Shown here piece after piece: positions 17,697 through 25,762 of a stretch of 64,000 bases of DNA. Origin of the DNA: Bacillus sp. X1(2014) (GTDB lineage: Bacteria > Bacillota > Bacilli > Bacillales_B > DSM-18226); the NCBI RefSeq assembly GCF_007678255.1, contig NZ_VEED01000003.1, forward strand, positions 124,001 to 188,000, given 5' to 3'. A program made the translations under genes and the position numbers. The notes under the pieces were generated by a model. The model ran no database searches and was not told where the DNA came from. It saw nothing but the letters and a program-made list of their open reading frames with translations. Numbering within the stretch: the first letter of the stretch is position 1; each line of letters opens with the position of its first letter.

Positions 17697-18911
17697 TTAT
17701 TGTTTTTTTAAGCGGGAAAACAATATAAGCACATACACTAAGAGTGAGATGATGGTGATAATCGGCCCAAAGACCATCATTTTATGAAATAGGTGGCCCG
17801 CCCATGATCCATCCTCGAAAAAACTAACTGGCAAAGCATTTGAAGGCTGCTCATTCCCATTAAAGCGCAAATAAACAGGCTTCCATAAAATCAATGCAAA
17901 CAAACTTGCGAAAATACCTTGAAGAATTCTCGCCATAAAAAATGGTTTAAACCTAATATCTGTTTGTGCCAGAATACTTGCAACTTGGGCTTGGACACTA
18001 AAACCACTAAAGGCTAAGATAAAGCTGGTAATCATCGCTTTTTGTAAAAGGGTAGCATCTGGATTTTGACTAGTTAGTTGACTGCCTAAAGTGATCTCAA
18101 ATAAACCTGAAATAAACGGAATACTCAACATTTCTGGGAAGGACAACGCTGATAGCAGCACCTCAACAGATTTTGCCAATGTGGCTGTGATATGTAAATG
18201 ATAAAGTATTTTGTTTATTACAGAGAAAAGAATGATAAACCCGCCAACCATTAATAAGGTTTGAATGGATGAATTAACGGCATCCCCAAGTAGTTTTCCA
18301 ATTGGTCGATTATCTTTTAATCTTGTTTGATGCAAAGCTGATAAAGCGGAACGGATTTTGAACTTCTTCCTTTTCGATGTGATTTCATCAGGTGACTCTT
18401 TTCCATAAAAGCGCATAATTAATCCAACACAAATATTTCCTAAATAATGAGATAGTGCAAGGATAACCCCTAAATGTGGATTATAGAAAAATCCTACCGA
18501 AACAGCCCCAAAAATAAATAATGGATTTGATGAATTAGTGAAAGAAACAAGTCTTTCAGCTTCAATTCGTGTTAGCTGGCCTTCTTCTCTTAATCTTGCC
18601 GTGAACTTTGCTCCAGCCGGAAATCCAGAAGCCATACCCATGGCCCAAACAAATCCGCCCACACCAGGAACCTTAAAAAGGGGTCTCATTAACGGTTCCA
18701 ATAATACACCAATAAATTTTACAACTCCGAAGCCAATTAACATTTCAGAAACAATAAAAAATGGTAATAAGGATGGAAAAACAATTTCCCACCACATATT
18801 TAGGCCGCGAATGGATGCATCTAAGGACTCTTGTGGATAAAATATTAGAGAGCCAGCTAGAATGGTGACGGATATGGATAAAAAAATTGTTTTTAATTTG
18901 GCCCGAAACAA
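17697..18911 (-). CDS. ylbJ: sporulation integral membrane protein YlbJ
   Basis: Polytopic membrane protein of 404 residues with about eight to ten helices and a nucleoside-recognition/Gate-type domain, the family to which SpoVM-class YlbJ and SpoIIIA-linked transporters belong. In B. subtilis it is a mother-cell sigma-E gene needed for heat-resistant spores. Conserved parts include WWEIVFPSLLPFFIVSEML and GMASGFPAGAKFTARLRE (residues about 75-92). TTG 18911 is chosen because GGAGGAGG lies about 8 nt upstream, and the length then equals the family's; longer in-frame starts have no ribosome site. Confidence 0.9.
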   Translation of the reverse strand: MFRAKLKTIFLSISVTILAGSLIFYPQESLDASIRGLNMWWEIVFPSLLPFFIVSEMLIGFGVVKFIGVLLEPLMRPLFKVPGVGGFVWAMGMASGFPAGAKFTARLREEGQLTRIEAERLVSFTNSSNPLFIFGAVSVGFFYNPHLGVILALSHYLGNICVGLIMRFYGKESPDEITSKRKKFKIRSALSALHQTRLKDNRPIGKLLGDAVNSSIQTLLMVGGFIILFSVINKILYHLHITATLAKSVEVLLSALSFPEMLSIPFISGLFEITLGSQLTSQNPDATLLQKAMITSFILAFSGFSVQAQVASILAQTDIRFKPFFMARILQGIFASLFALILWKPVYLRFNGNEQPSNALPVSFFEDGSWAGHLFHKMMVFGPIITIISLLVYVLILFSRLKKQ

Positions 18912-19144
18912 TGAAGAGACCTCCTCCCGAGGAAATCGTTGAACTGTGCAATCGATTAAATGAATGGTAAAATAAAGAAATATTCCATCCTGACTTGTCC
19001 TCATATAACTCAAATATACTCATAGAACGTTTATTTAGACCATAAGATTGAACGAGATTTCACTTTTACATGGAAGGAATTCGTAAAGTCCGTCAATTAA
19101 GAAATCAATTATTTTGATTAGGTATTGATAGGAGGTCTACAATT

Positions 19145-19924
19145 ATGGAGCACCCAAAAATAGGCTTGGCGCTTGGTTCAGGAGGTGCACGCGGGTTTGC
19201 TCACTTAGGTGTCATTAAAGCATTAATTGATGCTGAAATTCCAATTCATCTGATTGCAGGCAGCAGTATGGGAGCACTAGTTGCAAGTTTTTACGGTGCA
19301 GGTATTGATATGGATCGGTTATATAAATTATCCACTGCCTTCAAGAGGAAGTACTTTTTAGACTTTACAGTTCCAAAAATGGGCTTTATTTCAGGAAAAA
19401 AAGTAAAAGAATTTATTAAGGTATTTACCCACGGTAAAAATATTGAGGAGCTTTCGATTCCAATTGGAATCGTCGCCACTGATTTATTGACGGGGGAAAA
19501 GGTGGTATTTAAAACGGGTTCTGTCGCAGATGCTGTCCGAGCAAGTATTTCGATACCTGGAATTTTTGTACCGGAAAAATATAATGGCAGAATCCTTGTA
19601 GATGGCGGTGTATCTGATCGTGTTCCTGTTTCTGTCGCTAAGGAGATGGGGGCGGATATCGTTATCGCAGTCGATGTTTCCAGGGTAAAGCGTAATGCCG
19701 AAATTACCTCTATTTATGATGTCATCATGCAGAGCATAGATATTATGCAAGCAGAAATAATTAACAATCGGGAAATTGCCGCTAGTGTAATGATTCGCCC
19801 TCCTGTCGAAATCTATAGTTCACGAGCCTTCACAAATATTGAGGAGATTATTAATCTAGGTGAGGCAGAAGCGAAAAAACACATAACGCAAATAAAAACC
19901 GTGATTGAACAGTGGAAGGGGTAA
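19145..19924 (+). CDS. ylbK: patatin-like phospholipase family protein YlbK
   Basis: Predicted serine acyl hydrolase of the patatin/RssA family, 259 residues. It shows the oxyanion glycine-rich loop GSGGARG (residues about 12-18), the nucleophile elbow GSSMGAL (about 40-46, serine in GxSxG), and the aspartate of the Ser-Asp dyad in DGGV (about 153-156). The substrate is unknown. The ATG follows ATAGGAGGTCTACAATT. Its stop is 9 bp before ylbL, forming a two-gene unit divergent from ylbJ. Confidence 0.9.
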   Translation: MEHPKIGLALGSGGARGFAHLGVIKALIDAEIPIHLIAGSSMGALVASFYGAGIDMDRLYKLSTAFKRKYFLDFTVPKMGFISGKKVKEFIKVFTHGKNIEELSIPIGIVATDLLTGEKVVFKTGSVADAVRASISIPGIFVPEKYNGRILVDGGVSDRVPVSVAKEMGADIVIAVDVSRVKRNAEITSIYDVIMQSIDIMQAEIINNREIAASVMIRPPVEIYSSRAFTNIEEIINLGEAEAKKHITQIKTVIEQWKG

Positions 19925-19932
19925 ATACTGCT

Positions 19933-20952
19933 ATGCGCAAAAAAATATATATAGGGTCTGCTCTAATTATTACGATACTTTTTATTTGGGGTATGTTTTA
20001 TTCACTGCCATATTATGTCTCCAAACCGGGAATGGCGAAGGAACTCGGACCAATCATTACTGTTGAAGGCGGGGATAAAGATGAAGGGAACTTTATGCTT
20101 ACGACGGTTAGAATAGGTAGAGCCAATATATTCTCTTATATAGAAGCAAAGGTTCGAAATTATGAAGAGCTTTATCCACTTGATATGATATTAAATAAAA
20201 AAGAAACCGAGGAAGAATACAACGCAAGACAGCTTCATCTTATGGCGGGGTCGAAACTAAATGCAATAGAGGTAGCATACCGGAAAGCGGGGTTGCCTGT
20301 AAAATACAAATATAAAGGGATTTATGTGGTCCAAGTGATTCCTGATATGCCTGCATACCGGAAACTTTCCGCGGGTGACCGGATTTTTAAAGTGGATGGG
20401 AAGCAATTACCTTCATCGGAAAAATTCATTGATTACGTTAGTAAGAAACATGCGGGTGACAAGGTAGAATTAACATATTTACGAAATAAAAGTACAAAGA
20501 ATGTCACATTAAAACTTCAGGCTTTTAAGGAGGATCCTCAAAAGGTTGGAATTGGGATTTCGCTCGTTGATGATAAAGAAATAATAGTAGATCCAAAAGT
20601 TAAGGTTAAAACGGATGAAATTGGCGGACCTTCCGCAGGGTTCATGTTTTCTTTAGAAATTTATAACCAGTTGGCAGAAGGAGATTTGACGAAAGGCTAT
20701 CAGATTGCAGGAACAGGTACTATTGAAGTGGACGGGACTGTTGGTCCTATTGGCGGAATTGAACAAAAAATTGTTGCGGCGGACAAGGCAGGCGCGGAAA
20801 TCTTTTTAGCCCCTAATGAGAAAGGAATAAAGAATTCCAATTACCGGGATGCAGTCAAGACCGCCCGTGAGATAAAAACTAAAATGAAAATTGTTCCTAT
20901 CGATACATTTGACGAAGCTGTTAGCTATTTAGAAAACCTAAAGGAAAAATAA
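19933..20952 (+). CDS. ylbL: DNA-damage checkpoint recovery protease DdcP (YlbL), PDZ-Lon type
   Basis: Membrane-anchored serine protease that in B. subtilis degrades the SOS division inhibitor YneA so that division can resume. The 339 residues have an N-terminal helix (about 5-28), a PDZ domain (about 125-205) and a Lon-type S16 domain. The catalytic dyad is visible: S234 in GGPSAGFMFS and K279 in GGIEQKIVAADKAGA, the same numbering as B. subtilis. ATG 19933 with an AAGGGG site gives the expected length; an upstream GTG inside ylbK has none. Its placement near division genes is notable. Confidence 0.93.
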   Translation: MRKKIYIGSALIITILFIWGMFYSLPYYVSKPGMAKELGPIITVEGGDKDEGNFMLTTVRIGRANIFSYIEAKVRNYEELYPLDMILNKKETEEEYNARQLHLMAGSKLNAIEVAYRKAGLPVKYKYKGIYVVQVIPDMPAYRKLSAGDRIFKVDGKQLPSSEKFIDYVSKKHAGDKVELTYLRNKSTKNVTLKLQAFKEDPQKVGIGISLVDDKEIIVDPKVKVKTDEIGGPSAGFMFSLEIYNQLAEGDLTKGYQIAGTGTIEVDGTVGPIGGIEQKIVAADKAGAEIFLAPNEKGIKNSNYRDAVKTAREIKTKMKIVPIDTFDEAVSYLENLKEK

Positions 20953-20981
20953 AAAGATGGTGCGCCTGCATCATCTTTTTA
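20949..20981 (+). terminator. terminator of ylbKL
   Basis: Hairpin of AAAAAGATGGTG with CATCATCTTTTT (one G-T pair) and a T-rich tail. Confidence 0.8.
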
Positions 20982-21019
20982 TTATGGTTAAGTTAGGAAA
21001 TATTGTTGATTTTGGCACC

Positions 21020-21152
21020 CTGTTGATTGGAGCGGAAGGCGCGAGACTCCTATAGGAGTACGGGGCTGGGGAGACCCCGCAGGCTCTTAAAGCGCCGAGG
21101 AGGCTCCCTGCAACGCCCGCGAACCGCACGCGACTGGAGCGGAAATCAACAG
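21020..21152. repeat. GC-rich palindromic repeat, copy 1
   Basis: 133-bp element bounded by inverted ends CTGTTGATT (21020-21028) and AATCAACAG (21144-21152). It is much richer in G+C than the flanks, with internal stems such as GGGGAGACCCC. It is the same family as copies at 32123, 44205 and 52131, and resembles intergenic repeats common in Bacillaceae. It lies between the convergent ylbL and tmcAL. Confidence 0.85.
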
Positions 21153-21172
21153 GCCCTGTTTAACAGAGCTTT

Positions 21173-22387
21173 TTACTTTATATAAATAGGTGGCTGCTCA
21201 TATTCTTGATGAATCATTTTATTTTTTAAATGACTAGGAATGCCGAGAGAATAAATCCGTGCTGCTTTAATATCTAGGTTAATCTCTTTTCCTTTATAAG
21301 AAGAAAGTTTCGATATTAGAGGGAGACTGAGATGAGCCTTGTTTTTATTTAGGTATTCCTTGCCCTTTGTGGTTATACCAAGAAGTCTTAAATAAGTGGC
21401 TTTTTCTGAGATCATTGCCATCTCCTCTTTTTTCGAATTAGTTAAAATATGAACACATAACCTTTGCAGCCTAGTCCAAGTATAACGTTTCGTTTTAATT
21501 TTCTGCATAAACTCAAGAAAAGTATCAGCCTCTCGAGCCGCAGAGAGAAGTCTATTTTCAAGCCCCTCTTCCATTTCGTATATATCTCTCAGCTCTTCCG
21601 GGCTAGCATGAATTAAACGATATTGAAGATAACTCCAATAGTTTTCCCATTGGTGAAATACTTGATAAGATAGTAAATATTCTTTTAGTAACTGTTTGGT
21701 CGGCTGTGGTACATATTGGTCTATAGCTGATTCTCCTTCGCTGTCAGCAAAGATGGCTTTCCTGATACTGGTGGCACTTGCAATCGTTGCAGAGGTAAAC
21801 TCTTGATCATGGTAGTTAGCATTTTTTCTAGCAATTGTCATTGGGATGACATTCGACTTTTGTTGTTTTATAGCTTTTATGTATTCGAGTCCTAGAATAT
21901 TATTGGGCATAGTTAAATCTAAATATTTATCCGAATCTGGCAATTGTTCATAAGCAAGGGATAAAGCTCTTGGATAACTGACACCTGTGTCAAGGAACTG
22001 TTTTATGTTTTTATTAAATGGATGATGCTTCTCTTCTAGGTATTCAATTGTTTGAATGAAATTCGATATGTCTCCGCTTTCGCTGCCGAAACAGAGGCAA
22101 TCAGAGCCAACTGCATCCAACATTGACACTGCACCATTTGCAAAGGTTCCCGCTTTTTGAGTGGCGAAGCAATATGGCAGTTCAAAAACAATATCTACAC
22201 CATTGAGCAATGCCATTTTGGTTCGCTGCCATTTGGATACAAGTGCAGGTTCCCCACGCTGTAAAAAGTTACCACTCATTACTGCAATAACAATATCAGC
22301 TTCTGCTGCTTCCTTAGATGCTTGTAAATGATAGGCATGCCCATTATGAAAAGGGTTGTATTCCACGATTAATCCAACAGCTCTCAT
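21173..22387 (-). CDS. tmcAL: tRNA(Met) cytidine acetate ligase TmcAL (YlbM)
   Basis: Makes N4-acetylcytidine at the wobble base (C34) of elongator tRNA-Met, using acetate and ATP. The 404 residues begin with the nucleotidyltransferase-like motif VGLIVEYNPFHNGHAYHL (residues 4-21), whose HNGH is the HxGH ATP site. Further conserved blocks are VMSGNFLQRGEPAL and FELPYCFATQKA. The ATG follows AAGGAGATTAGAA on the minus strand. It is a single-gene unit divergent from ylbN, as in B. subtilis. Confidence 0.93.
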   Translation of the reverse strand: MRAVGLIVEYNPFHNGHAYHLQASKEAAEADIVIAVMSGNFLQRGEPALVSKWQRTKMALLNGVDIVFELPYCFATQKAGTFANGAVSMLDAVGSDCLCFGSESGDISNFIQTIEYLEEKHHPFNKNIKQFLDTGVSYPRALSLAYEQLPDSDKYLDLTMPNNILGLEYIKAIKQQKSNVIPMTIARKNANYHDQEFTSATIASATSIRKAIFADSEGESAIDQYVPQPTKQLLKEYLLSYQVFHQWENYWSYLQYRLIHASPEELRDIYEMEEGLENRLLSAAREADTFLEFMQKIKTKRYTWTRLQRLCVHILTNSKKEEMAMISEKATYLRLLGITTKGKEYLNKNKAHLSLPLISKLSSYKGKEINLDIKAARIYSLGIPSHLKNKMIHQEYEQPPIYIK

Positions 22388-22497
22388 TTCTAATCTCCTT
22401 ATAACCTTAAATTCTTATATGCTTCCGCTTTTCTTAACATTATAGCAATATTTTAAGGAAACCAATCAAATTATATGGTAAGATATTAAGGATGTTT

Positions 22498-22556
22498 GCA
22501 AAAGGCGTATCTGGTTAAACTAGTATAGGAAATAGGCAGGTGCATTTTGCTTTTTT
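22498..22556 (+). terminator. orphan terminator-like hairpin upstream of ylbN
   Basis: GCAAAAGGC (22498-22506) pairs with GCATTTTGC (22542-22550) with one mismatch, an inner CTG/CAG adds to the stem, and six T residues follow. No plus-strand gene lies upstream (tmcAL is divergent), so a short untranslated transcript may end here. Confidence 0.45.
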
Positions 22557-22586
22557 AATCATCTGACGGGGTGTAAAGAAAAAACA

Positions 22587-22615
22587 TTGACAAAAAATTT
22601 ATCGAAGGCTATAAT
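22587..22615 (+). promoter_or_regulatory. consensus sigma-A promoter of ylbN-rpmF
   Basis: Perfect -35 TTGACA (22587-22592), 17-bp spacer and perfect -10 TATAAT (22610-22615), 27 bp before the ylbN start codon. High expression is expected for a ribosomal-protein operon. Confidence 0.9.
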
Positions 22616-22642
22616 TACCTTTGTTGCCTTGGGGTGATTCAA

Positions 22643-23164
22643 TTGAAATGGACATTAAGTCAATTACAAAAATATCGAAACAAGGAATTTATTATTGATG
22701 AGATAGTTCGTGTGGATGAGATTAAACAAGATGATCCAACCATCCGAGAAGTTTCTCCGATGCATATTACCGGTCGGGGCGATATCGATTCAACAAAAGT
22801 AACATTCCATTTAACAATCGAAGGTTACTTAATACTTCCGTGTTCTCGTACTTTAGTGGATGTTAAACTTCCAATTAATGTCGAAACAACTGAAACGTTC
22901 CTCTTACAAGGTTCAGTTTATGAAGCTGAAGAGGAAGCATATCAAGTGAAAGGTGAAGTGATTGATGTAATGCCAATCCTTCGAGAGATTCTTTTACTTG
23001 AGGTACCAATGCAAGTTTTTTGCGAAGATGTTAATCGTGAAGATGCTGCTCCACAATCTGGCAAGGATTGGGAAGTTGTTCATGGAGAAGATCAATCTAA
23101 AAAAATTGATCCGAGACTAGCAGGTCTCGCAAAATTCTTCGATGAAAACAATTCTTCTTCGTAA
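22643..23164 (+). CDS. ylbN: YceD/DUF177 family protein YlbN
   Basis: Protein of 173 residues of the DUF177 (YceD) family, which in bacteria and plastids is tied to 23S rRNA or ribosome accumulation and is almost always encoded before rpmF. The N-terminus [16 protein letters not shown] is family-typical, and a central beta region has [18 protein letters not shown]. The C-terminus is acidic. TTG 22643 is chosen since GGGGTGATTC precedes it closely; the GTG 9 bp upstream overlaps that site. Co-transcribed with rpmF. Confidence 0.9.
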   Translation: MKWTLSQLQKYRNKEFIIDEIVRVDEIKQDDPTIREVSPMHITGRGDIDSTKVTFHLTIEGYLILPCSRTLVDVKLPINVETTETFLLQGSVYEAEEEAYQVKGEVIDVMPILREILLLEVPMQVFCEDVNREDAAPQSGKDWEVVHGEDQSKKIDPRLAGLAKFFDENNSSS

Positions 23165-23189
23165 ATTTAATCGACAAATCTAAGAAGCA

Positions 23190-23224
23190 AAGTGAAGACC
23201 CAGCATTCCTGGCCTTCATTACTT
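23190..23224 (+). promoter_or_regulatory. hairpin in the ylbN-rpmF spacer
   Basis: AAGTGAAGACCCAG can fold onto CTGGCCTTCATTACTT with small bulges, just before the rpmF ribosome site AAGGAGGTGG. It has no T-run, so it may be an mRNA processing or translation-control structure. Confidence 0.3.
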
Positions 23225-23253
23225 TCTTAATACTCTTTAAGGAGGTGGGAAGA

Positions 23254-23427
23254 ATGGCTGTACCTTTTAGAAGGACTTCTAAAACTGCAAAAAGAAAACG
23301 TCGTACTCATTTTAAATTAAACGTACCTGGTATGGTAAGCTGCCCAAACTGTGGTGAAATGAAACTTTCACACCGTGTATGTAAAGCTTGCGGAACATAC
23401 AAAGGAAAAGACGTAGTGAACGACTAA
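23254..23427 (+). CDS. rpmF: 50S ribosomal protein L32
   Basis: Basic 57-residue protein of the large ribosomal subunit. It starts [17 protein letters not shown] and carries the zinc-ribbon cysteines CPNC and CKAC near residues 30-33 and 43-46, so this is the zinc-binding form. The ATG at 23254 has a strong AAGGAGGTGG ribosome site; a GTG 9 bp upstream lies within that site. It follows ylbN in one operon and is closed by a strong terminator. Confidence 0.97.
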   Translation: MAVPFRRTSKTAKRKRRTHFKLNVPGMVSCPNCGEMKLSHRVCKACGTYKGKDVVND

Positions 23428-23442
23428 TTTTCGATAAGATAG

Positions 23443-23475
23443 AAAGCACAAGGGTTTAATTCCCTTGTGCTTTTG
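23443..23475 (+). terminator. terminator of ylbN-rpmF
   Basis: 12-bp perfect stem AAAGCACAAGGG (23443-23454) with its complement (23462-23473), then T residues. Confidence 0.9.
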
Positions 23476-23538
23476 TCGTTCTTCTGGAATTATACATACT
23501 CATTTTTGCGAAAATAATACGAAGGGCTGTGTTGTAGG

Positions 23539-24300
23539 TTGTCGTACAAGATTGAAAAGCGTAATATGGGTTTTTTGATATTTACTATTACTAGAAGTGA
23601 AAAAAGAAATGCTATTAATTTTGATGTCATGGAAGGATTAGCAGAAGCAATAAAAAGATCTTTTCACCCTGATATTAAGGCACTGGTTATTACCGGAGAA
23701 GATGATCGCGCTTTTTGTTCAGGTGGAGACTTATCTGTTTTTCACTCCCTTCGCACAAAGGAAGAAGCTTATGGAATGCTCTCAAAAATGGCAAATATTC
23801 TTTATTCGCTGCTTACACTTCCTATTCCGACGATTGCTCTCATGAATGGAACAGCGGTTGGCGGCGGTTGTGAACTTGCAGCTGCCTGCGATTTTCGCTT
23901 AGCGAGAGAAGGTATATTGGCAGGGTTTGTGCAAGGGAAGCAAGGAATAACAACGGGATGGGGCGGAGGTTCAATTTTAGCAGAGAAGTTGCCTGTTGCC
24001 AGTGCAATGAAGCTTTTAATGGAAGCAGAACTCCAAACAGCCTCATATTTAAAGGAAATTGGGTTTATTAACTCTCTATATACTGATCAACCTCTTCAGG
24101 CTTGTGAAACATACCTTGGAGAATTGATATCTAACGATGTAAATGTAGTAAAATCCTATAAAAGGATTTGGATTAGAAAGTGGGAAGAAACAAAACTGCG
24201 CGAAAGAATAGAGGAAGAGGTTAGAAATTGTGCTATCCTCTGGGAAAGCGATATCCATCATGAATATGTAAATGCGTTTATACGAAAAAACAATGAATAA
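23539..24300 (+). CDS. enoyl-CoA hydratase/isomerase family protein, ECHDC1-like
   Basis: Crotonase-fold protein of 253 residues acting on an acyl-CoA. Oxyanion-hole segments FCSGGDLS (59-66) and GTAVGGGCELAAACDFRLA (104-122) are intact, with E112 at the usual first glutamate. The second catalytic glutamate of true hydratases is missing: the region reads FVQGKQGITTGWGGGS (130-145). That pattern, and a C-terminal ILW plus aromatic tail, recall ECHDC1-type ethylmalonyl/methylmalonyl-CoA decarboxylases. Start TTG 23539 has only a weak ribosome site. It stands alone between rpmF and gerR, about 1.5 kb before an acyl-CoA carboxylase cluster. Confidence 0.8.
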   Translation: MSYKIEKRNMGFLIFTITRSEKRNAINFDVMEGLAEAIKRSFHPDIKALVITGEDDRAFCSGGDLSVFHSLRTKEEAYGMLSKMANILYSLLTLPIPTIALMNGTAVGGGCELAAACDFRLAREGILAGFVQGKQGITTGWGGGSILAEKLPVASAMKLLMEAELQTASYLKEIGFINSLYTDQPLQACETYLGELISNDVNVVKSYKRIWIRKWEETKLRERIEEEVRNCAILWESDIHHEYVNAFIRKNNE

Positions 24301-24383
24301 AGATGAAAAACACAGGGATTGATTAAGTCTATCTTTTCTAGTAGATGCATATGTATTATAAAAACACTAGGAGGGATGATTTA

Positions 24384-25013
24384 ATGTCACCGACTCGACA
24401 AGATGCATGGTCCCAAGATGAAGACTTGTTGCTTGCTGAGGTTGTGTTACGACACATCCGGGAAGGCGGGACGCAGCTGCAAGCATTCGAAGAAGTAGGA
24501 AAGCAGCTCACGCGTACCTCAGCAGCCTGTGGCTTTCGTTGGAATTCGTTTGTTAGAAAACAGTATAAATCAGGCATTGAGCTGGCTAAAAAGCAGCGTA
24601 AAGAGTTGAAAAAACAGCCAATGTCGAATGAAATAGAAACCATTGAAGAACCAGTAAAAGTAGAAGCTGTTCCTTCACCAACAGGAAATGAACAGGAAAG
24701 CACGATTACATTTACGGCGGTGATCCATTATTTAGAAGGGCTTCAACAAAAAGCACAGGCCTCATCCAACAATGAAGCAGAACGGAAGAAATCGAATGAA
24801 AAAATTAAAGAGTTGGAAAAAAAGGCATATTATTTGGCGGCAGAAAACGAAAGATTATCTAAAAATTTAAAAGCAATTGAAGAGGATTATCGTTCGTTAA
24901 TTGAAATTATGGAAAGAGCTCGGAAAATGGTAGTTCTTCAGGATGAGGATCGACAACAAAAAGTAAAATTCCAAATGGACAAAAATGGTAATCTTGAAAG
25001 AGTAGAAAAGTAG
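24384..25013 (+). CDS. gerR: GerR (YlbO), RsfA-family sporulation transcription factor
   Basis: Mother-cell regulator that in B. subtilis is made under sigma-E and represses or activates subsets of sporulation genes. The 209 residues have an N-terminal Myb/SANT-like DNA-binding domain (about 1-65: RQDAWSQDEDLLLAEVVLRH and TSAACGFRWNSFVRKQY), a linker, and a long coiled coil (about 130-190) probably for dimerisation. ATG 24384 follows AGGAGGGATGATTTA. It is monocistronic with a strong terminator shared with ylbP. A CATATGTAT stretch upstream could be part of a sigma-E promoter, though the match is weak. Confidence 0.9.
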   Translation: MSPTRQDAWSQDEDLLLAEVVLRHIREGGTQLQAFEEVGKQLTRTSAACGFRWNSFVRKQYKSGIELAKKQRKELKKQPMSNEIETIEEPVKVEAVPSPTGNEQESTITFTAVIHYLEGLQQKAQASSNNEAERKKSNEKIKELEKKAYYLAAENERLSKNLKAIEEDYRSLIEIMERARKMVVLQDEDRQQKVKFQMDKNGNLERVEK

Positions 25014-25042
25014 AAAAAGCGGACCCAATTGTCCGCTTTTTA
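25014..25042. terminator. bidirectional terminator between gerR and ylbP
   Basis: 11-bp perfect stem AAAAAGCGGAC (25014-25024) with its complement (25031-25041) and loop CCAATT. Confidence 0.92.
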
Positions 25043-25049
25043 ATTTGTA

Positions 25050-25526
25050 TTAATTATGATGTTGTGCCTCTACGCCTGAAGGGTACCAAACCAATGGATT
25101 TTCGCCACGGTCACGCTCCATATCGTAATCTACATTCGCAAAGCCCATCTTTTCCCAAAAATCTCTTGATTGTACTCTTGGATTAGTCTTAATCGGGAGA
25201 CCAAAGCTTTTCGCAAATTCGACAAGGACTTTGCCGTAACCCTTACCTTGATAATCAGGTAATACCTCAAGTTTCCATAACTCTAAGTAATTTTGCGGTG
25301 GATAGAAATAGCGGTCAAACTTTGCATCGATTTGGTATAAACTCATTCTGGCTACTAATTTATCTCCGAAATAAATACCATAAAAAGGGGAGTCGCTATT
25401 ATTATCAACCATATTTGCCTCAAGATCTTCAAGCATGGATAATTCTTGAATCCCATATTCTTTAAATTTTTTAAACTCTTCTAGTGTTTTAAAATTTACC
25501 TTGAGTCTTTCCACTTTTACTGCCAT
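25050..25526 (-). CDS. ylbP: GNAT-family N-acetyltransferase YlbP
   Basis: Predicted acetyl-CoA-dependent acyltransferase of 158 residues with the GNAT fold. The acetyl-CoA binding motif A is visible as LEVLPDYQGKGYGKVLVEFAK (motif near residues 92-111). The N-terminal third contains KVNFKTLEEFKKFKEYGIQEL. The acceptor is unknown. ATG 25526 lies 6 nt after AGGAGG on the minus strand. It occupies the same place and strand as ylbP in B. subtilis. Confidence 0.88.
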   Translation of the reverse strand: MAVKVERLKVNFKTLEEFKKFKEYGIQELSMLEDLEANMVDNNSDSPFYGIYFGDKLVARMSLYQIDAKFDRYFYPPQNYLELWKLEVLPDYQGKGYGKVLVEFAKSFGLPIKTNPRVQSRDFWEKMGFANVDYDMERDRGENPLVWYPSGVEAQHHN

Positions 25527-25762
25527 AGTCAACCTCCTAAATATGATTACTCATAATCTTGTATATATTCATTTGCTCTTGAATAACATGAAATGAATTA
25601 ATTTTGGCATTTTTCAAATGAATCCCCTTCATTATATAACAAAAACTCAAAAAATTCTTCATATAAGTTCGGAAAGCGTTTTCAAAATTTTGCAGGAAAT
25701 TCAGAGAATCATGTAGAAACATATAAATGGTGGAATAAAAAGGGGACGAAAGGGGAAAAAGT

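Noticed and set aside
18912..19013. 34-residue N-terminal extension of YlbJ
   Set aside because: The extension runs through the GGAGGAGG ribosome site, and the shorter form from TTG 18911 matches the family N-terminus.
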